5,481 nt of DNA from an uncultured Roseovarius sp. (GTDB taxonomy: Bacteria > Pseudomonadota > Alphaproteobacteria > Rhodobacterales > Rhodobacteraceae), in contig CAJXKX010000167.1 of assembly GCA_913055965.1 (NCBI GenBank), positions 1-5,481 of the forward strand, in the 5' to 3' direction. Below are positions 1 to 3,633 of the stretch, in pieces. Position 1 is the stretch's first letter; each line of letters begins with the position of its first letter. Position numbers and translations under genes: made by a program. The notes under the pieces are model-generated. The model made no database searches. It was not told where the DNA came from and saw only the letters and a program-made list of their open reading frames with translations.

Positions 1-530
1 ACATAGGGCGCGAACTTGCCGAGCTCGAAATCGGTCCGCTTGAGCGTGGTGGTGGCGTCGAAGCCGATCCACGGGCGGTTGTTCATCGGGTGGGCGTCGG
101 CCTTCTGGTTCAGCACCGTGTCGAGCGCCACCGAACGGGTGACGCCGTTCATGGTCAGGTCGCCGGTGATGATCGCGGTATTCTCGCCCGTGACCTCGAT
201 GCCGGTGGAGGTGAAGGTGACCATGTCGCCCTCGGACGCCCCGAAGAAATCGTCGGACATGAAATGCGCCTCCCGCTTTTCCCAGCCGGTAAACATCGAC
301 ATCACCGGCATGGACACGCTGACCGAGGAATTGGCCGGGTCCTCGGCATCGAAGCGGATTTCGCCTTCGAAGCCCGAGAACATCCCGGTTGTGGTCGAAA
401 ATCCGAGGTGATCATAGGTGAACACCACCTGGCTGTGGCTGGGATCGAGCTCGTAGGTCTCGGGGGCGGCCTGCGCGGCGGTGGCCGCGGCGGCGAGGCT
501 GAGAGCGGCGGCGAGAAGCGTCGGTTTCAT
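1..530 (-). CDS. YceI-family secreted lipocalin-like protein (3' end cut by window edge)
   Basis: A minus-strand frame opens with ATG at 530-528 and stays open for 176 codons to the window edge, so the C-terminus is missing. A GGAG SD (minus strand, 543-540) sits 9 nt before the ATG. The N-terminus is a clear Sec signal peptide: K2, then a hydrophobic Ala/Leu stretch, with a likely signal peptidase I cut after AQA (residues 19-21). The mature part carries YceI hallmarks: LDPSHS at 28-33, HLGFS at 41-45, DFFG at 94-97, GDLTMNGVTRSVALD at 123-137 and WIGFDATTTLKRTDFELG at 154-171. The family forms an eight-stranded lipocalin-like barrel that binds isoprenoid or other lipid ligands in the periplasm. 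Members usually run to about 190 residues, so perhaps 10-20 are lost. The ligand here cannot be read from sequence, and no redox or cytochrome partner is visible nearby. Confidence 0.93.
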   Translation of the reverse strand, partial: MKPTLLAAALSLAAAATAAQAAPETYELDPSHSQVVFTYDHLGFSTTTGMFSGFEGEIRFDAEDPANSSVSVSMPVMSMFTGWEKREAHFMSDDFFGASEGDMVTFTSTGIEVTGENTAIITGDLTMNGVTRSVALDTVLNQKADAHPMNNRPWIGFDATTTLKRTDFELGKFAPY

Positions 531-596
531 ACGGGTAAACTCCAATCATGCAATCGTGGGTAGATGCAGCTAGATTTGGAGCATTGGCGAAAAATC

Positions 597-605
597 ACAA
601 TAGCA
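597..605 (-). promoter_or_regulatory. Candidate extended -10 promoter element for the YceI gene
   Basis: On the minus strand, TATTGT (602-597) is preceded directly by TGC (605-603), which makes an extended -10. Transcription would start near 590, giving a leader of about 60 nt to the ATG at 530. The hexamer at the expected -35 distance (ACAGCG, 625-620) is a poor match. The 531-666 gap is more A/T-rich than the flanking genes, which fits a promoter. This is a consensus-based guess. Confidence 0.33.
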
Positions 606-666
606 CAGTTTCAAACAACCGCTGTGGACTGGCGAACATCCGCCCCAGCCGTGCGCGCTGCGCCGC

Positions 667-1161
667 TCAGAGCGCGCGGGAGAGGGCCGCGCGCAGCGCA
701 CGTTCCTCGCGGGGGCCCGGCACATCGACCGACAGGACCACCCGCCCGCGCCGATCGCGGGCGCTGAGCAGCCCGTCGCGCAGCGACACCTCGTGCAGAT
801 CATCGAGCCGGTGCGCGACCATCTGCCATGCGCCGTCCGGATCCCGTCGCGGCACATGCAAGACGCGCGTGTCGGGCGCGATGCGCATGGACGGGCGCGC
901 GGCGGCACCGCGGGCGGCGAAGCCGAGGCAGAGCGCGCCGGAACCGAGAAGGCCGAGCGAGACGAGCAGCCTCAGCAGCAGCATCACCGGATCGCCCGGC
1001 GGTGCGGGCAGCAGCCACAGGCCGGGCGCCGCAACGACAAGGCCCGCCCCGGCAATCCGCAGGACGATTCGCGCGATCCCGTCGCGCGCCTGCGGCCACC
1101 GGGCAGCCCCGGACCGGGCCGACGGGAAAGAACCGGGTTCGACATCGGGAAGCGCAACCAT
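667..1161 (-). CDS. Hypothetical two-TM membrane protein, 164 aa
   Basis: I do not recognise this gene. The start is ATG at 1161-1159, chosen because AGAGGAG (minus strand, 1175-1169) lies 7 nt upstream; a TTG two codons earlier would leave the SD almost touching the start. The stop is TGA at 669-667. The product has a short polar N-terminus (1-29) and two hydrophobic segments that look like a TM hairpin (about 30-52 and 59-83), separated by a Pro-rich turn (LPAPPGDP). A soluble basic/acidic C-terminal part (about 88-164) is predicted to be beta-rich, with short alternating segments (RVLHVPRRD, LSARDRRGRVVLSVDV) and a final Arg/Ala/Leu helix. This resembles the TM-hairpin plus small PH-like layout seen in several bacterial membrane proteins, but that comparison is inference. 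It lies 136 nt upstream of the YceI gene on the same strand and is divergent from rpsF. Confidence 0.75.
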   Translation of the reverse strand: MVALPDVEPGSFPSARSGAARWPQARDGIARIVLRIAGAGLVVAAPGLWLLPAPPGDPVMLLLRLLVSLGLLGSGALCLGFAARGAAARPSMRIAPDTRVLHVPRRDPDGAWQMVAHRLDDLHEVSLRDGLLSARDRRGRVVLSVDVPGPREERALRAALSRAL

Positions 1162-1168
1162 CGTCAAT

Positions 1169-1175
1169 CTCCTCT
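1169..1175 (-). promoter_or_regulatory. SD that fixes the start of the hypothetical membrane protein
   Basis: AGAGGAG on the minus strand, with 7 nt between its last G and the ATG at 1161. It selects that ATG over the TTG at 1167, which is only one base from the SD. Confidence 0.7.
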
Positions 1176-1186
1176 ACCATTCACTT

Positions 1187-1251
1187 GCGCGGCTGCCCGC
1201 AGCCTGCCCGGCGATCCTGCCTGCACAATGACAGAAAGATGGCAGCCGCGC
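1187..1251. repeat. 11-bp perfect inverted repeat in the divergent intergenic region
   Basis: GCGCGGCTGCC at 1187-1197 is the exact reverse complement of GGCAGCCGCGC at 1241-1251, with 43 nt between the arms. The left arm also overlaps a compact dyad, GGCTGC-CC-GCAGCC at 1191-1204, so two alternative folds are possible. The repeat lies just upstream of the membrane-protein start (minus strand) and upstream of the rpsF promoter. It could be an operator or a leader structure in the minus-strand transcript, or it could be chance in GC-rich DNA. Confidence 0.45.
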
Positions 1252-1268
1252 GGCCGGTGCGTCGGGCC

Positions 1269-1297
1269 TTGCAGCGACCGGTGCGGCACGGTATAGA
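1269..1297 (+). promoter_or_regulatory. Candidate sigma-70-type promoter of the rpsF-rpsR-rplI operon
   Basis: TTGCAG (1269-1274) and TATAGA (1292-1297) are separated by exactly 17 nt. A start near 1304 would give a leader of about 100 nt before rpsF. The placement is supported by a perfect 8-bp RNA stem that begins at 1305. The -35 matches consensus only in its TTG; the -10 shares the TATAG core with the candidate promoters of luxR and luxI in this window. Confidence 0.45.
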
Positions 1298-1304
1298 CCA
1301 CGCA

Positions 1305-1357
1305 CCTTTCGCAAACGTTATGAACCGCGCAGACTCTCGTGGTCGGGCAGCGAAAGG
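1305..1357 (+). promoter_or_regulatory. Foldable 5' leader of the rpsF operon (possible S6:S18 autoregulatory element)
   Basis: CCTTTCGC (1305-1312) pairs perfectly with GCGAAAGG (1350-1357). Nested inside, ACCGCG (1324-1329) pairs with CGTGGT (1338-1343) with one G-U pair and an 8-nt loop. A competing hairpin, GGGC-AGC-GCCC (1356-1366), shares two bases with the outer stem, so an on/off switch is conceivable. In several bacteria the S6:S18 complex represses its own operon through a leader with a CCG motif. A CCG is present at 1325-1327, but in my fold it is paired rather than bulged, so assignment to that family is speculative. The stems are seen directly; the function is inferred. Confidence 0.4.
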
Positions 1358-1403
1358 GCAGCGCCCGGCCTATGAAATGCGCCTTGACAAAAATGGAGAC
1401 GAC

Positions 1404-1778
1404 ATGCCGCTTTACGAGCATGTGATGATCGCGCGCCAGGATCTTTCCAACGCGCAGGCCGAGGGGCTCATCGAGCATTTCAGCACCGTTCTCGCCGATA
1501 ACGGGGGCAAGACCCTCGATACCGAGTACTGGGGCGTGAAGACCATGGCCTACAAGATCAACAAGAACCGCAAGGGCCATTACGCCTTTCTCCGGACCGA
1601 CGCACCCGCCGCTGCCGTGCAGGAAATGGAGCGCCTGATGCGCCTGCATGACGACGTGATGCGCGTCATGACCATCAAGGTCGACAAGCACGACGAAGGC
1701 CCCTCGGTGGTTCTGCAAGCCAAGGCCGCCAAGGAAGAACGCCGCGGTGGTCGGGGCGACCGCCCGCGCCGCGACTGA
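1404..1778 (+). CDS. rpsF: 30S ribosomal protein S6
   Basis: 124 residues. S6 binds the 30S platform as a heterodimer with S18, contacting the central domain of 16S rRNA. The start is ATG at 1404, 5 nt after GGAG (1395-1398). The S6 fold is recognisable from MPLYEHVMIAR at 1-11 and from the signature around 43-60 (W43, G44, K46, A49-Y50, I52, K54, G58-Y60), followed by the helix with E74, M75 and R77. The core ends near residue 95. The tail (96-124) is basic and glycine-rich (RRGGRGDRPRRD) and lacks the C-terminal Glu pair that RimK modifies in Escherichia coli. It is the first gene of the conserved rpsF-rpsR-rplI operon, 17 nt before rpsR. An in-frame ATG at 1320 would add 28 residues but has no SD and family alignment does not support it. 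Confidence 0.97.
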   Translation: MPLYEHVMIARQDLSNAQAEGLIEHFSTVLADNGGKTLDTEYWGVKTMAYKINKNRKGHYAFLRTDAPAAAVQEMERLMRLHDDVMRVMTIKVDKHDEGPSVVLQAKAAKEERRGGRGDRPRRD

Positions 1779-1795
1779 GGAAAGGACCTGAACCC

Positions 1796-2023
1796 ATGGC
1801 AAACAGACCGTTTTTCCGCCGCCGCAAGTCCTGCCCGTTCTCCGGCGCCAACGCGCCCACGATCGACTACAAGGACACCAAGCTGCTGCAGCGCTACATC
1901 TCCGAGCGCGGCAAGATCGTGCCGTCGCGCATCACCGCCGTGTCGGCCAAGAAGCAGCGTGAACTGTCGCGCGCGATCAAGCGCGCCCGCTTTCTCGCGC
2001 TCCTGCCCTACGCCGTGAAATAA
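1796..2023 (+). CDS. rpsR: 30S ribosomal protein S18
   Basis: 75 residues, the usual length. S18 pairs with S6 on the 30S platform. Diagnostic blocks are IDYKD (23-27), GKIVPSR (39-45), AIKRAR (60-65) and the terminal LLPY (69-72). The N-terminus is strongly basic (RPFFRRRK). It has a single Cys (C13), so it is the zinc-free form. An AAGGA SD (1782-1786) stands 9 nt before the ATG. It lies between rpsF and rplI with short gaps (17 and 12 nt), which implies one transcript. Confidence 0.97.
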   Translation: MANRPFFRRRKSCPFSGANAPTIDYKDTKLLQRYISERGKIVPSRITAVSAKKQRELSRAIKRARFLALLPYAVK

Positions 2024-2028
2024 GGAGG
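2021..2028 (+). promoter_or_regulatory. Near-perfect SD of rplI overlapping the rpsR stop codon
   Basis: TAAGGAGG combines the rpsR TAA stop (2021-2023) with a full anti-SD complement, 7 nt before the rplI ATG. Ribosomes ending rpsR would stop on the rplI SD, so translational coupling is likely. Confidence 0.75.
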
Positions 2029-2035
2029 CGAGACC

Positions 2036-2653
2036 ATGCAAGTGATCCTTCTGGAACGCGTGGCCAAGCTTGGCCAGATGGGCGACGTCGTGGACGTCAA
2101 GCCCGGCTTCGCGCGCAATTACCTGCTGCCGCAGGGCAAGGCGCTGTCGGCTTCCGAGCGCAACATCGCCGATTTCGAGGCGCGCAAGGCGCAACTCGAA
2201 GCGCAGAACCTCGAGACCCGCAAGGAAGCGCAGGCGCTTGCCGACCGGCTCGACGGGCAGCAGTTCATCGTGATTCGCCAGGCCTCCGACGGCGGCAATC
2301 TCTATGGCTCGGTCAGCACCCGTGACGTGGCCGATGTCGCCACCGCCGAGGGCTTCACCATCGACCGCAAGCAGGCGATCATCCGCACGCCGATCAAGAC
2401 GCTCGGCCTGCACGAGGTGGAAATTCACCTGCATCCCGAGGTGATGGCGACGGTCTCGCTCAACGTCGCGCGCTCGCCCGAAGAGGCCGAGTTGCAGGCG
2501 TCGGGCCGCACCATCCAGGACGCCGCCGCCGAGGAAGAGGCCGCGGCCGATTTCGAGATCGCGGAACTGTTCGACGATCTCGGCGGCGCCGCCTCCGACG
2601 ACGGCGACGACACGCGCGGCCCTGCGCAGGCATCCGACGACGAGACTGCCTGA
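2036..2653 (+). CDS. rplI: 50S ribosomal protein L9, with long acidic C-terminal extension
   Basis: 205 residues. L9 binds 23S rRNA near the L1 stalk and helps limit frameshifting. The N-terminal domain has the full family signature between G13 and S40 (G13, G16, V21, G24-F25, N28-Y29-L30, G34, A36), within VKPGFARNYLLPQGKA at 21-36. A long Lys/Glu/Ala-rich connecting helix follows (about 42-75), then the C-terminal domain (about 76-149; GNLYGSVS, LGLHEVEIHLHPEV). Escherichia coli L9 is about 149 residues; here about 55 more form an Asp/Glu/Ala-rich, probably disordered tail (EEEAAADFEIAELFDDLGG, then DDGDD and ASDDETA). Similar acidic tails are, to my knowledge, common in Rhodobacterales L9. 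It is the last gene of the ribosomal operon and is followed by two hairpins. Confidence 0.97.
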   Translation: MQVILLERVAKLGQMGDVVDVKPGFARNYLLPQGKALSASERNIADFEARKAQLEAQNLETRKEAQALADRLDGQQFIVIRQASDGGNLYGSVSTRDVADVATAEGFTIDRKQAIIRTPIKTLGLHEVEIHLHPEVMATVSLNVARSPEEAELQASGRTIQDAAAEEEAAADFEIAELFDDLGGAASDDGDDTRGPAQASDDETA

Positions 2654-2664
2654 GCAATGCTCGA

Positions 2665-2695
2665 CAGGGGCCGGGCGCATCGCGCGCGGCCCCTG
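2665..2695 (+). terminator. GC-rich hairpin after rplI (terminator-like, no U-tract)
   Basis: CAGGGGCCG (2665-2673) pairs perfectly with CGGCCCCTG (2687-2695). After one G-G mismatch, GCGC (2675-2678) pairs with GCGC (2682-2685) around an ATC loop. It begins 11 nt after the rplI stop. No T-run follows, so intrinsic termination may be weak; it may instead protect the 3' end or act with Rho. Confidence 0.5.
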
Positions 2696-2697
2696 CC

Positions 2698-2722
2698 CCG
2701 ATCCCCGCGCCGCCGGGGTCGG
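2698..2722 (+). terminator. Second hairpin after rplI, in tandem with the first
   Basis: CCGA (2698-2701) pairs with TCGG (2719-2722), T2702 is bulged, and CCCCG (2703-2707) pairs with CGGGG (2714-2718) around a 6-nt loop. It starts 2 nt after the first hairpin and ends where the A/T-rich luxR promoter begins. It also lacks a U-tract. Confidence 0.42.
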
Positions 2723-2724
2723 AG

Positions 2725-2738
2725 TTCACAATTGTAAA
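2725..2738. promoter_or_regulatory. Candidate operator dyad over the luxR -35 region
   Basis: The palindrome ACAATTGT (2728-2735) extends to an imperfect 14-bp dyad, TT-n-ACAATTGT-n-AA (2725-2738), overlapping the putative luxR -35. Its position suits a repressor or an autoregulatory site. It does not resemble the classical Vibrio fischeri lux box, so the binding protein is unknown. Confidence 0.3.
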
Positions 2739-2761
2739 AGTGATGTATCTTTCTGTATAGT
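2733..2761 (+). promoter_or_regulatory. Probable luxR promoter
   Basis: TTGTAA (2733-2738; 4 of 6 consensus positions) and TATAGT (2756-2761) have a 17-nt spacer, and TG directly precedes the -10. The start would be near 2768, leaving a short leader of about 27 nt before the luxR ATG at 2795. The 2725-2761 stretch is sharply A/T-rich against GC-rich surroundings. luxR therefore probably has its own promoter apart from any rplI read-through. Confidence 0.55.
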
Positions 2762-2794
2762 CGCGGGACCACCTTGGCTCGAGGAACCGCGTCC

Positions 2795-3496
2795 ATGGAC
2801 CTGATCGACCTCAGCAAGATCCCCGAGGCGGATGATCGCTTCATCCGGTTTCTCGACGACGTCTGCCAGTCCTTCGAATTCGATCACGCCTCCTACGCCA
2901 CGTTCAACCCGATCTCCGGCGCCGTGCAGGGGTTTGCCAATTATCGCGCAGATTGGGTGAGCCACTACATGCAAAAGGGGCTTCACCGGATCGACCCGAC
3001 CATCCATTTCGGCCGCAAGGCGATCGCGCCGGTCGATTGGCTCAGGCTGGAGAAGAGCCCGCATTTCAACACGGTGTTCGCCAATGCCCCGGATTTCGGT
3101 GTGTCCGACCGGGGCCTGACGGTGCCGGTGCGCGGGCCATATGGCGATATCGGGCTGTTCAGCGTCACCCGCGACTGTTCGGACCAGGAGTGGCAGGCGC
3201 TCAAGAAGAACGTGATCGGCAACCTGCAGACCGCCGCCGTCCACATGCATGACAACGTCATGTCCTCGAATCTGTCGATGTCGGCGCTGCGCCTGCCCGC
3301 GCTGTCCGCGCGCGAGCGCGAGATCCTGCAATGGGTCGCCGTGGGCAAATCGCAGCAGGATATCGGCGATATCCTGTCGATCTCGCACCGCACGGTCGAG
3401 GTGCACCTGCGCTCGGCCCGCACCAAGCTCGGCGCGCTGAGCACGGCGCAGGCGATCGGGCGCGCCGTGGGGCTCGGAGTCGTCAAGCCAAGCTGA
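2795..3496 (+). CDS. luxR: LuxR-family acyl-homoserine-lactone-responsive transcriptional regulator
   Basis: 233 residues, the usual length. It is a cytoplasmic regulator expected to bind an acyl-homoserine lactone and then DNA. The start is ATG at 2795, 8 nt after GAGGAA (2781-2786); a TTG at 2774 has no SD. The autoinducer-binding domain spans about 15-150 and keeps the hallmark residues W54, Y58, D67, P68 and W82, plus the DFGVSDRGLTVPV block (100-112). W, Y and D at these positions contact the ligand's ring and amide in TraR. The C-terminal LuxR/GerE helix-turn-helix (about 167-230) has LSAREREIL (170-178), GKSQQDIGDILSISHRTVEVHL (184-205) and KLG (211-213), with the conserved E174, L178 and G184. 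No residue expected for signal binding or DNA contact appears lost. It precedes luxI by 133 nt on the same strand, so they are probably a cognate pair. Confidence 0.95.
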   Translation: MDLIDLSKIPEADDRFIRFLDDVCQSFEFDHASYATFNPISGAVQGFANYRADWVSHYMQKGLHRIDPTIHFGRKAIAPVDWLRLEKSPHFNTVFANAPDFGVSDRGLTVPVRGPYGDIGLFSVTRDCSDQEWQALKKNVIGNLQTAAVHMHDNVMSSNLSMSALRLPALSAREREILQWVAVGKSQQDIGDILSISHRTVEVHLRSARTKLGALSTAQAIGRAVGLGVVKPS

Positions 3497-3500
3497 TCGC

Positions 3501-3550
3501 GGCGGCACCATCCCGCCGAGTAGCGGTTTCGTGATGGCCACCCTGCCGCC
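3501..3550 (+). promoter_or_regulatory. Bulged hairpin directly after the luxR stop
   Basis: GGCGGCA (3501-3507) pairs with TGCCGCC (3544-3550), and the adjoining CCATC (3508-3512) pairs with GATGG (3533-3537), leaving a 6-nt bulge (3538-3543). In the loop, CCGC (3513-3516) can pair with GCGG (3523-3526). It begins 4 nt after the luxR TGA. With no U-tract it is not a classical terminator; it may be an attenuator, a 3'-end stabiliser, or a DNA dyad upstream of the luxI -10. Confidence 0.45.
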
Positions 3551-3561
3551 ACTACGGGAAA

Positions 3562-3621
3562 CCCCTTATAGACCGCGTTCGCGCTATGGGCGAACATGGC
3601 TCTACAACGGTCTTTATGGGG
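3562..3621 (+). promoter_or_regulatory. Inverted repeat that would sequester the luxI SD in longer transcripts
   Basis: CCCCTTATAGACCG (3562-3575) and CGGTCTTTATGGGG (3608-3621) are complementary at 12 of 14 positions. The 3' arm ends in GGGG (3618-3621), which is the luxI SD core. A nested perfect dyad, GTTCGC (3577-3582) and GCGAAC (3590-3595), forms an inner hairpin with a 7-nt loop. In RNA that reads through from luxR, this fold would hide the SD. In RNA started from the -10 within the 5' arm, the outer stem could not form. The pairing is seen directly; the regulatory role is inferred. Confidence 0.45.
3567..3572 (+). promoter_or_regulatory. Candidate luxI -10 element
   Basis: TATAGA, with a predicted start near 3579 and a leader of about 50 nt. 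The hexamer 17 nt upstream (TGCCGC, 3544-3549) does not match a -35, as expected for a promoter that depends on an activator such as LuxR. I could not find a convincing lux box at the usual position. Confidence 0.4.
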
Positions 3622-3633
3622 ATAGAAAAATGA
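3586..3633 (+). CDS. Possible 15-codon upstream ORF overlapping the luxI start
   Basis: ATG at 3586 opens a frame encoding MGEHGSTTVFMGIEK and stops with TGA at 3631-3633, so stop and luxI start overlap as ATGA (3630-3633). That arrangement is typical of translational coupling. No good SD precedes the ATG. An internal ATG at 3616 in the same frame gives only 5 codons. The frame may be chance. If used, it would run through the 3' arm of the SD-blocking stem and help open it. Confidence 0.2.
   Translation: MGEHGSTTVFMGIEK
3618..3622 (+). promoter_or_regulatory. luxI SD, embedded in an inverted-repeat arm
   Basis: GGGGA lies 7 nt before the luxI ATG at 3630 and is the only purine-rich site there. 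It decides the start. Its four Gs are the end of the 3' arm of the 3562-3621 inverted repeat. Confidence 0.6.

Noticed and set aside
548..1296. Several open plus-strand frames opposite the membrane protein
   Set aside because: Their products are Arg/Ala/Ser-rich low-complexity sequence without SDs, whereas the minus frame has a strong SD and two TM segments.
1384..1389. Perfect TTGACA just before rpsF
   Set aside because: It lies only 14 nt before the rpsF ATG, so any start using it would fall inside the gene, and no -10 is visible at 17 nt.
1320..1403. In-frame ATG at 1320 extending S6 by 28 residues
   Set aside because: No SD precedes it, S6 proteins start at the MPLYE position, and the stretch overlaps the leader stems.
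1580..2680. Long open minus-strand frame opposite rpsF, rpsR and rplI
   Set aside because: It is antisense to three certain ribosomal genes. Open antisense frames are expected from GC-rich codon bias, and the translation shows no domain.
2774..2794. TTG start adding 7 residues to LuxR
   Set aside because: GAGGAA at 2781-2786 is well spaced for the ATG at 2795 and lies inside the longer version.
3520..3550. Classical lux box upstream of luxI
   Set aside because: At the expected position the best 18-bp window (GGT...ACC) pairs at only about 4 of 9 positions, so I did not call one.
3531..3629. Longer LuxI beginning at GTG 3531
   Set aside because: The extra 33 residues do not match LuxI proteins, which start at this Met with the conserved R24 spacing; no SD is present at 3531 and the segment overlaps the promoter.
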